Assembly (NCBI GenBank): GCA_035525055.1 | Contig: DATLEZ010000020.1 | Span: 1-16,756, forward strand | Length of the DNA stretch: 16,756 nucleotides | Direction: 5' to 3' | Source of the DNA: DATEEG01 sp035525055 | Lineage (GTDB): Bacteria > Actinomycetota > Acidimicrobiia > Spongiisociales > ZC4RG35 | In this document: positions 6,939 through 13,500 of the stretch, in pieces | Layout of the letters: every line of letters starts with the position of its first letter | Position numbering within the stretch: the stretch's first letter is position 1 | The notes under the pieces: model-generated | What the model was told of the DNA's origin: nothing | Database searches by the model: none | What the model saw: only the letters and a program-made list of their open reading frames with translations | Translations under genes and position numbers: made by a program

Positions 6939-7394
6939 GTGGAACTCGCAGGCTCGATGCGGGACCCGGAGCCGATCAGAGCGGCGGTTGACTTTGCACT
7001 GTTGGCTGATGCGGTCCAAGCGGTACAGGGAAAGCTCTTCATCCTCGGGGGCGGATGGGACACCCTGTACGTGTCGTCGTTTCCGGCCCGTCACCCCTCC
7101 CTGGCGATCGGCCTGCGGGTCAAGGTCCCGTGGAGCGTCACCGGTTCATCTCTTCGAATCGCTGTCGAACTTCAGGATGCCGATGGCGCCAGACTCCTGC
7201 CTGGTGGACAGGTTGTCCATGCCGTCAACATCAGCCGGCGATCAGGAAAGATGGATAGGGCCGACATCGGCCTGGTTCGATCGTTCACTTTCAACAATCT
7301 TCAGTTCGAGAGTCAGGGTGACTACTCGTTCGTGATCTCGATAGACGACGAGATCGCGGCGCGCTTGCGTTTCTCGGTGAGAACCCGGCGATGA
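6939..7394 (+). CDS. DUF6941-like small β-rich protein
   Basis: A 151-aa cytoplasmic protein. Its core FALLADAVQAVQGKLFILGGGWDTLYVSSFPARHP followed by LAIGLRVKVPW matches the pattern I associate with DUF6941 proteins (ADFA..AD.....GKL.ilGGGWD.i....fP..h..laia). That family has no known function. The rest is β-rich: LRIAVELQDADG, then FNNLQFESQGDYSFVISIDDE, like an immunoglobulin-type sandwich. I prefer the GTG start at 6939 because of the TAGAGT box 8 nt upstream; the ATG at 6957 is the alternative. Its stop overlaps the next gene's start as ATGA, so it is coupled to the Lon-substrate-binding-domain gene, and the two may act together. Confidence 0.72.
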   Translation: MELAGSMRDPEPIRAAVDFALLADAVQAVQGKLFILGGGWDTLYVSSFPARHPSLAIGLRVKVPWSVTGSSLRIAVELQDADGARLLPGGQVVHAVNISRRSGKMDRADIGLVRSFTFNNLQFESQGDYSFVISIDDEIAARLRFSVRTRR

Positions 7395-8002
7395 GGGTTC
7401 CAATGTTTCCCCTCGGCTCCGTCGTCTATCCGTTTACTGCCATCCCTATCCGGGTGTTCGAACCCCGTTATCAGACTCTTCTCGACCGCGTGCTCGGGGA
7501 GGATCGCTCGTTCGGGATGGTGCTGATTGAACGAGGACCTGAGGTCGGGGGTGGTGACGTGCGCTTCTCAACCGGAACCATGGTCCGAGTCATCGCCGTG
7601 AACCCGATCCCGGGCACCGATGCTCGAGCGGTCGTGGTCGCCGGCTTCAAACGGATCCGGGTGGTCGACTGGCTGCCCGACGATCCCCATCCAATGGCTG
7701 AAGTCGAGGACTATCCGGATAGCGAACTCGAGCCTCTGGTCGATGTGGAGCCGGCGATGTGCTCGCTTCGCAGGGTCTTTGCGCTCGCTTCCGAACTCGG
7801 ATCTGACGTCTCCGGCATCGAGTTGGAATTGGCAGGTGACCCTTTGGCGGCGTCCTACCAACTAGCCGCCCTATGCCCGCTCAACGCCCTCGATTCGCAA
7901 CGCCTCCTCGAAGCGAGCGGGGCCTCAGCCCGCCTCGACCTGGCCCGGGCCATGCTCGACGATCGGGCCGAACTGCTGAGAATCGAACTGTCCGCTTCTT
8001 GA
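7391..8002 (+). CDS. Lon substrate-binding (N-terminal) domain protein
   Basis: A 203-aa protein consisting only of the Lon N-terminal (LAN/PUA-like) domain. It opens with the hallmark MRVPMFPLGSVVYPFTAIPIRVFEPRYQTLLD, and continues with FGMVLIERG, GTMVRVIAVNPIPGTDARAVVVAGFKRIRVVDW and a helical C-terminal half. It has no AAA+ ATPase and no protease domain, as is usual for stand-alone bacterial members (YcaO/PA-type 'peptidase S16' annotations), so it is probably a substrate- or peptide-binding adaptor rather than a protease. It is coupled to the upstream DUF6941-like gene (ATGA overlap). Its TGA stop (8000-8002) lies inside the first unit of a heptamer repeat array, so repeat expansion has reached the gene's end. 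Confidence 0.88.
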   Translation: MRVPMFPLGSVVYPFTAIPIRVFEPRYQTLLDRVLGEDRSFGMVLIERGPEVGGGDVRFSTGTMVRVIAVNPIPGTDARAVVVAGFKRIRVVDWLPDDPHPMAEVEDYPDSELEPLVDVEPAMCSLRRVFALASELGSDVSGIELELAGDPLAASYQLAALCPLNALDSQRLLEASGASARLDLARAMLDDRAELLRIELSAS

Positions 8003-8024
8003 GCCTCAAGCCCCAAGCCTCAAG
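7998..8024. repeat. Heptanucleotide tandem repeat at the end of the Lon-domain gene
   Basis: The units are CCTCAAG (8004-8010), CCCCAAG (8011-8017) and CCTCAAG (8018-8024), preceded by an inverted half unit so that 7998-8010 is a perfect palindrome (CTTGAG-C-CTCAAG). The same heptamer occurs at 5156-5215. The array overlaps the TGA stop at 8000-8002. Confidence 0.8.
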
Positions 8025-8362
8025 GCGCCCTGCTCGCGAATTGTTTCTGGAGGCGATTTGTTCAGATTCCACCCCTCTCGGCCGATAAACACTTTGCCCA
8101 TTCCGCCTGTAGCCAGGGAGTGGCGCTAACCGGTTCGGCGGCCTTCATGGTTGACCAACCGGGGCGTTCAGGGATACGGGTTATCAGGGCGCTGGCCCAG
8201 GTGGCTAACACACGGGGTCGACAACCAGAGTCCCGGGGGTTTCGTACCCCCGGGACTTCTGTGATCCTGGCTACGTTTGCGGGGGTGGCTCCCGAGGGCT
8301 AGCTTTCTCCCTTCTCCTGGGACGCTTCGTTCCGGAGTCCCCTGGTAGTCAAAGGTGGACTA
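8025..8362 (+). promoter_or_regulatory. Long structured leader upstream of the M23 peptidase
   Basis: About 340 bp with no supported gene precede the M23 gene. The main structure is at 8197-8270: an outer CCAGG/CCTGG pair, a CACA/TGTG pair, and a perfect 12-bp inner stem (8229-8240 with 8246-8257). Another stem, CCGCC...GGCGG, brackets 8101-8139. In actinobacteria, cell-wall hydrolase genes often carry c-di-AMP (ydaO) riboswitches. A GCTAACCGG...GGCGGC stretch (8123-8140) recalls that motif's 3' end, but the other conserved blocks are not found, so I do not call one. Confidence 0.4.
8229..8257 (+). terminator. Strong 12-bp GC-rich hairpin in the M23 leader
   Basis: AGTCCCGGGGGT - TTCGT - ACCCCCGGGACT is a perfect 12-bp stem with a 5-nt loop. 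No T-tract follows, so it is not a textbook intrinsic terminator. It could end the upstream DUF6941/Lon-domain transcript or work as part of a regulatory leader for the M23 gene. Confidence 0.45.
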
Positions 8363-9085
8363 TTGCCATTGCCAAAAAAACCTCTGGGCCGTAGGCAGTT
8401 CCTGCGCTTGCTGGCGACAGCGGGCGCGGCTGCTGTCCTGCCGGTTCCGGGCGTGGCACTCGGCGCCTCCCGACGACCTCCTCTCGACTTCAGATTCCCC
8501 CAGGATCCGATCGACACCTGGTTTGCCCAGACCTTCGGTCTTGCCAAGGCCGACGGGCGCATCCACATGGGCATCGACCTGATGGCGCCCAAGATGACGC
8601 CCGTCTACGCCATCGCGGAAGGAACCGTCAACCGGATCTCCCAGAGCCCGCGGGCCGGCCGGCACATGATCATCGACCATGCCGACGGCTGGCAGAGTTG
8701 GTATTTGCACCTCAACAACGACGACCCTGGCCGCAACAACGGACGGGCGGATTGGGCTCTTACCGTGGCCGACGACCTGGAAGAGGGTTCGCACGTCACC
8801 GCCGGGCGCCACATCGCGTTTGTCGGCAACTCGGGGAACGCCGAAGGTGGCTCGTCGCACACGCATTTCGAACTGCACCTTGGCTCCCGAATCGTGAATC
8901 CGTACCCGTACCTTGTGGCAGGACAGGCTGTGGCTCTCGAGGCTGCAGAGAGGCAGCGATTGGTCGACACGGTCCACACGATGTGCCAGCCCGAAGGCGG
9001 TCTGCCTGCGATTGATTCCGAGATGTGCCCACACCCGACCGGCCACCTGCGCGAGATCCCCAAGGGCGTTCCCGGCACCTTCTAG
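8363..9085 (+). CDS. Tat-exported M23 (LytM-like) metallopeptidase
   Basis: A 240-aa zinc peptidase of the M23 family, probably cleaving peptidoglycan cross-bridges outside the cell. It begins with a twin-arginine signal: Arg10-Arg11 in GRRQFLRLL, a hydrophobic AAAVLPVPGVAL stretch, then likely cleavage near residue 36. The catalytic set is complete: HMGID (His68, Asp72), the middle His115 in YLHLNN, and the H-x-H pair SHTHFE (His166, His168). The glycine-rich core GTVNRIS...GWQSWYLHL and HIAFVGNSGNAEG is typical. The start is TTG at 8363, supported by AAAGGTGG 5 nt upstream and by the position of the Tat motif. The N-terminus is short and there is no SH3 or LysM domain. A long structured leader precedes it, suggesting regulation. 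It converges on the isochorismatase gene with 25 bp between stops. Confidence 0.9.
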   Translation: MPLPKKPLGRRQFLRLLATAGAAAVLPVPGVALGASRRPPLDFRFPQDPIDTWFAQTFGLAKADGRIHMGIDLMAPKMTPVYAIAEGTVNRISQSPRAGRHMIIDHADGWQSWYLHLNNDDPGRNNGRADWALTVADDLEEGSHVTAGRHIAFVGNSGNAEGGSSHTHFELHLGSRIVNPYPYLVAGQAVALEAAERQRLVDTVHTMCQPEGGLPAIDSEMCPHPTGHLREIPKGVPGTF

Positions 9086-9110
9086 CTGCAAACGGCTCCC
9101 GTTCGATCGC

Positions 9111-9677
9111 TCAGCTTTCGGGCATGCCGCCGAAGTCGACGTCCTTGGTTGCCACCGTCCCGGCTGTCCGGCCCGGCGCCCGGTGGTTGCTCCAGTACAG
9201 GTTCGTGTGGGCAATGACCAGGTCTGGCGTCGGTGCCCCCCATTCCGTCAGATCCTCAGTCGTGTGGGCGTCGCTCACCAGGGTCGCGTCGTACCCCCTG
9301 ACCAACGCTCCGTGCAACGTCGAGCGAATGCACTCATCGGTCTGCGCTCCGGCGACCACGAGTCGCCCGACTCCGAGACCCAACAGCACGCTCTCGAGGT
9401 TGGTGTCGTCGAAGGAGTCGGCGTAGCTCTTGTCGACGTGCGGCTCGGCGGTGGTCGGTGTCAGCTCGGGGACGATCTGCCAGTCGTCGCTTCCTTTGGC
9501 GAGGTTCTTGTCGGAGTGCTGGACCCACACCACGGGTACCTGTTTTTGCCGCGCCTTCTCGACAAGGCTGCCGACGTTGGCGACGACAACGTCGCGCTCG
9601 TGAGCCCCCCCAACGACGCCGTTTTGCACGTCGACGATGAGGAGTGCGGTGTTGGGCCGGTTTTCGAGTGTCGACAT
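9111..9677 (-). CDS. Isochorismatase-family cysteine hydrolase
   Basis: A 188-aa α/β hydrolase of the isochorismatase-like family (nicotinamidase, carbamoylsarcosine amidohydrolase, isochorismatase). The catalytic triad is intact: Asp16 in ALLIVDVQNG, Lys83 in HVDKSYADSF and Cys116 in TDECIRST. The cis-peptide region VVAGAQTDECI and the closing RGYDATLVSDAHTTED are also present. It is probably a cytoplasmic amide or ester hydrolase; the substrate cannot be read from the sequence. I chose the ATG at 9677 (MSTLENRPN) because AGGGGA lies just upstream, rather than the GTG at 9716, which would add a non-conserved 13-residue tail. It is the second of two minus-strand genes, 56 bp behind the Rossmann protein, and may be co-transcribed with it. 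Confidence 0.9.
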   Translation of the reverse strand: MSTLENRPNTALLIVDVQNGVVGGAHERDVVVANVGSLVEKARQKQVPVVWVQHSDKNLAKGSDDWQIVPELTPTTAEPHVDKSYADSFDDTNLESVLLGLGVGRLVVAGAQTDECIRSTLHGALVRGYDATLVSDAHTTEDLTEWGAPTPDLVIAHTNLYWSNHRAPGRTAGTVATKDVDFGGMPES

Positions 9678-9733
9678 GGTTCCCCTGAATCGCGCTGGAC
9701 TTCCTGTGTCCGCCACGGTACATCTGGGGATCG

Positions 9734-10204
9734 TCAGGTGGGCCGGTTGGCCCCGTTGCCCGACGGCAATTGGGCGAGGTCGTCGAGCATTGCCACCTCT
9801 TCGGCAATCTCGTCCGGGGACCGGCTTTCAATCGTCACGGCTGCCATCTCTGCCCCTTTGATCGGTGGAGCACTGGTACCGACCCAGATCACCCTCTGAA
9901 CTCGGGCGCCCGCCGCAGCTTGCGCCCAGCCCCGGGCGGCAGCGTCCGGGGCGGCAAAAGCAAGTTCTCTCCCGTCGTCTAGGGCGGGCTCAACGAAGAC
10001 TGCTGTGAAACACGACGTGGCCGCCGCCTCGACGTGACTCTCGTCTGATAAGTCACCGATGGCCACCTTGATACCGAGGGATCGGAGCGGCCCATGGGAG
10101 TCGGGGGAACTGATAAATGCCCGCACCTCTCTGTCAGGGGCGACCAGCTTGCGAGCGATTACCTCACCCAATGGATGATCGGCGCCAACCACGATGACAG
10201 GCAT
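9734..10204 (-). CDS. Short NAD(P)-binding Rossmann protein (NmrA/SDR-like), N-terminal half only
   Basis: A 156-aa protein resembling the first half of atypical SDR/NmrA-like proteins. The first strand and nucleotide loop are MPVIVVGADHPLGEVIARKL; the G-A-x-x-P-L-G replaces the usual G-A-x-G-x-x-G, so the motif is weakened. Then come VRAFISSPD and KVAIGDLSDESHV, like the second-strand and G-D-x-x-D motif, and RVIWVGTSAPP, like the strand preceding the catalytic Ser. The usual Tyr-x3-Lys and the C-terminal substrate domain are missing, so it may be a sensor/redox-binding protein or a decayed gene. The ATG at 10204 has no Shine-Dalgarno but a TAGCGT box 6 nt upstream, consistent with leaderless translation. 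Confidence 0.72.
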   Translation of the reverse strand: MPVIVVGADHPLGEVIARKLVAPDREVRAFISSPDSHGPLRSLGIKVAIGDLSDESHVEAAATSCFTAVFVEPALDDGRELAFAAPDAAARGWAQAAAGARVQRVIWVGTSAPPIKGAEMAAVTIESRSPDEIAEEVAMLDDLAQLPSGNGANRPT

Positions 10205-10210
10205 GGGGGA

Positions 10211-10216
10211 ACGCTA
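10211..10216 (-). promoter_or_regulatory. Candidate leaderless -10 box for the Rossmann gene
   Basis: The minus-strand hexamer TAGCGT (TANNNT) lies 6 nt before the ATG at 10204, which has no Shine-Dalgarno. The arrangement mirrors that of the divergent small gene at 10341. Confidence 0.4.
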
Positions 10217-10253
10217 ACGGAGTCCCGGGGGAGGAGAGCCGGGGGCGGTCCAC

Positions 10254-10281
10254 GCCAGACGCTAGACGCCAGACGCTAGAG
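10254..10281. repeat. Heptanucleotide tandem array, left copy (GCTAGAC type)
   Basis: Four units in tandem: GCCAGAC, GCTAGAC, GCCAGAC, GCTAGAG. They are complementary to the array at 10515-10535, so the two arrays flank the 56-aa gene as an inverted pair. They lie between the divergent Rossmann and small-protein genes. Confidence 0.8.
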
Positions 10282-10328
10282 GGTCTCGAGCGCCGTTGGT
10301 AGAGCACCGGTGCGACCCCGCATCGGGA

Positions 10329-10334
10329 TAGCAT
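10329..10334 (+). promoter_or_regulatory. Candidate leaderless -10 box for the small membrane-protein gene
   Basis: TAGCAT, identical to the box before the Ldh2-like gene, ends 6 nt before the ATG at 10341. There is no Shine-Dalgarno, so the transcript probably starts at or next to the A of the ATG. Confidence 0.45.
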
Positions 10335-10340
10335 GGGCCG

Positions 10341-10511
10341 ATGCGACTGACTCCTCCCACAACAGGAACCTTCACCCTCTCACTCCTCGCCATCCTTGCC
10401 GGGATTGCGACCCACTTCGGATACATCGACGCTCTTGCCGAGTATGAGTTCTTGCTCCTAGCGGGTGGCGGTGGTCTGCTCGTCCTCGGCGTTCTCTTGC
10501 GCAAGCTCTGA
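10341..10511 (+). CDS. Small two-TM membrane protein (56 aa)
   Basis: An open frame of 56 residues beginning MRLTPPTTGTFTLSLLAI. Two hydrophobic segments (about 12-26, and about 38-53 with LLLAGGGGLLVLGVLL) are separated by a short polar loop HFGYIDALAEYE; it ends in Arg-Lys-Leu. This is consistent with an inner-membrane hairpin. Similar tiny two-TM proteins with a P-P-T-T-x-T-F start occur in other bacteria as far as I recall; none has a known function. Support for a real gene: a TAGCAT -10 box 6 nt before the ATG, and a heptamer array 4 nt after the stop, as in the other loci where arrays sit at gene ends. It lies between the divergent Rossmann gene and gltB. Confidence 0.68.
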   Translation: MRLTPPTTGTFTLSLLAILAGIATHFGYIDALAEYEFLLLAGGGGLLVLGVLLRKL

Positions 10512-10514
10512 TTC

Positions 10515-10535
10515 GTCTAGCGTCTAGCGTCTCGA
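10515..10535. repeat. Heptanucleotide tandem array, right copy (GTCTAGC type)
   Basis: Units GTCTAGC, GTCTAGC, GTCTCGA, the reverse complement of the array at 10254-10281. The array begins 4 nt after the stop of the small membrane-protein gene. Confidence 0.8.
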
Positions 10536-10581
10536 ATATGCGCTCGATGAATACAACCAACTAACGCCCTTCGCCCATTCC

Positions 10582-10587
10582 TACAAT
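10582..10587 (+). promoter_or_regulatory. Candidate -10 box for gltB
   Basis: TACAAT matches the -10 consensus at five of six positions and ends 11 nt before the gltB ATG, which has no Shine-Dalgarno. The leader would be only a few nucleotides long. No convincing -35 is seen. Confidence 0.45.
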
Positions 10588-10598
10588 GCCTGGCTCCC

Positions 10599-13500
10599 AT
10601 GCGGAGCAGCACTCCCCTTTACGATCCGCGGTTTGAACACGATGCTTGCGGCGTCGGTTTCATTGCTTCGCGTGACCGGCGGGCCTCTTATCGGTTGACC
10701 CGACTGGCGGTTGAGTGCCTGATCCGTCTCGAGCATCGGGGAGCCAAGGCGGCCGATGGCACCGGTGACGGCTGCGGGATTCTCACCCAGATTCCTCAGC
10801 GGTTGCTCGGTCGGGAACTCTCGGTCCGCGGCATCACCGCTCCGCCTCCCGGTCGGCTCGGGGTGATGGCGATTTTCTTCCATCCCGGTCGATCCGAAGC
10901 CGAACGGCAGCTGATCTCGAAAGCAATCGAAGGAGAAGGGCTCCGGCTCCTGGTCTATCGAACGGTGCCAACGCATCCCGCGGTCCTCTCCCGGCGTGCC
11001 AAGGAGTCACTGCCGAAGATCGAGCAGGCCCTCATTGAGGCCCCGACCGATCTGACCGAGGAGGAATTCGAGCGGCGGATGTTCCTCGCTCGCAAAGTTG
11101 CCGAGAAGGACATCGGGCCCGGCACCACCATCGTCTCGTCCTCAGCGCGAACGATTGTCTACAAGGGCCTCTTCGCACCCAGCCACATGGCCGACTTCTT
11201 CTGGGACCTGGCCGATGCCGACTATGAGACCGCTTTCGCCATCTTCCACCAGCGTTACTCCACCAACACCTTCCCATCGTGGGAGATCGCCCAGCCTTTC
11301 CGGGCCCTGGCCCACAACGGTGAGATCAACACGGTCGCCTCGAATCGCTCGTGGACGCATGCCCGCGAGCGCGTCGCGACTTCGTCGGCTTGGGGTGACC
11401 GTCTGGCGGATCTGGCGCCGTTCCTGCAGCCGGGCCAGTCCGACTCGGGCAGTCTCGACAACCTTTTCGAGTTGTTGGTGCTTTCGGGCCGGTCGTTGGT
11501 CCACGTCAAGGAACTCCTGGTCCCGGCAGCCTGGGAGAACGTCGTTGACCTATCGCCGGAGCGCCGAGCGTTCTCCGAATACCACGCCTTCTTGACCGAA
11601 CCGTGGGACGGCCCTGCCGGAGTGGCCGCGACCGATGGCATCAGCCTGGTTTCGTTTGTCGATCGCAACGGCCTCCGCCCTGCCCGGTGGGCGATCACAC
11701 CCAACGTCGTCCTTGTCGCGTCTGAGGCGGGGGTGTGCCCGGAGGAGGAGTCCCAGGCTGAACAAACCGGCCAACTCGGTCCCGGCGAGATCCTGCTCTT
11801 CGACCGCACCAGCGGCACCATTCACTTCTCAGAGGAGATCAAGGAGTCTCTGGCGGCTCAAGCCCCGTATGAGGAATGGATCGGCACCGAGACTTTCTAC
11901 GTCCAGCAACCCTTCGACGCGGTTGCCGACGATCGATTCGAAGCCGGCCCTTTCTGCCGTGTGTTCGGGTACACACCGGAAGAGCGGCGTCTGATCCTGG
12001 CCGAGATGGCCGAAGGCAAGACGCCGACCGGCTCGATGGGCAACGACTCGGCTCTGGCGGCACTTGCCGAAGAACCACGCCGTCTCACGCAGTATCTCCA
12101 TCAGCTCTTCGCACAGGTCACCAATCCGCCGATGGATCCGATCCGCGAGCAACTGGTGATGTCGTTGCGCACTTACATGGGCCGGCGGGCGTCGATGCTC
12201 TCGGAAACCGACTCCACCGCTCACATCGTCGAGCTGTCATCGCCGATCCTCTCGGATGCCGAGCTTTCCTCCATCGTTCGCAGCTCAGATCCGAGCTTCT
12301 TCTCGTACTGGATCGCTGCCATCTGGCCCGCCACGGAGGGACCATCGGGGATGGCTGAGGCGATCGACCGAATCACCGAGGAAGCCGTCGAGGCGGTGAC
12401 GGGGGGAGCTTCGCTGATCGTTCTCTCCGATCGAGAAGTCGATGCCGACAGCGCTCCGATTCCCATGGTGCTGGTCGTGGGAGCCATCCATCACGCATTG
12501 ATCGAAGTGGGGGTCCGGATCAAGGCCTCGATGATCGTGGTCTCCGGTGAGCCACGCGACTCGCATGACCTGGCGATGCTCATCGCCGCCGGCGCTTCTG
12601 CGGTGAACCCATATCTCGCTATCGACCAGGTTCGGGCATTGGCCGAAGATGGAGTTGTCAACGTCGATCCGGTGGTGGCCCAGGAAAACTACCGGTCTGC
12701 TCTCCAATCCGGCCTGCTCAAGGTCATGTCGAAGATGGGGATCTGCACCGTGTCGGCGTATCGAGGCTCCGAACTCTTCGAAGTCATCGGTCTCGGTGAG
12801 GACGTCTGCGACCTTTCGTTCCGAAATGCCCCTCGCCGGTTCACCGGGCTCAGTCTTGAGCAAGTGGCAGGCAGAGTGCTCGAACTGCACTCCCGTTATC
12901 GCGACGGCGACGAGTCACCGGGTGGTTTTTACAAGTTTCGGGGCAAGGGCAGTCTCCACATAACTAGCCCGGGTGTCGTCCTCTCCCTGCAAAAGGCAGT
13001 GCGATCGGGCGAAGAGGCCGACTGGGTTCACTACGTCGATCAAATCCTGAGCCGGCCGCCGTCGGTGATTCGTGATCTTCTGGCATTGGCGACCCGAACG
13101 CCGATCCCGCTTGAGGAGGTGGAACCGGTCGAGCGGATCATGCGGAGGTTTGTGGCGTCGGCCATGTCCCACGGCGCTCTTTCTCGGGAGGCCCATGAAG
13201 CTCTGGCCGAGGCTATGAACCAGATCGGTGGCTACTCAAACTCAGGGGAGGGTGGCGAAGGCCCCGAGAGATATGGGACGCCTCGCAACTCGGCGATCAA
13301 GCAAGTGGCCTCGGGGCGGTTCGGTGTCACCCCGGCTTATCTTGCCTCGGCTGAAGAGCTCCAGATCAAGATGGCTCAGGGTTCCAAGCCAGGTGAGGGC
13401 GGTCAGCTGCCCGGCCACAAGGTAACTCCCGAGATTGCCCGCTTGCGCCACACCGAACCAGGCGTGACGCTCATCTCACCGCCTCCCCATCACGACATCT

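Noticed and set aside
6724..8294. 12-mer GGGTGGCTCCCG shared by 6724-6735 and 8283-8294
   Set aside because: A few shared 12-mers are expected by chance in a window this long, and the flanks do not match.
8025..8362. c-di-AMP (ydaO) riboswitch before the M23 gene
   Set aside because: Only a short 3'-like fragment is similar; the conserved ACCGGGGAC and GGGGTGAAT blocks are not found in the right order. Kept only as a structured leader.
8360..9214. 284-codon minus-strand frame opposite the M23 gene
   Set aside because: It lies antisense to a clear M23 peptidase and has no domain features; a typical high-GC shadow frame.
10304..10313. GCACCGGTGC palindrome as an operator
   Set aside because: A 10-bp palindrome is common in high-GC DNA, and nothing else supports it as a binding site.
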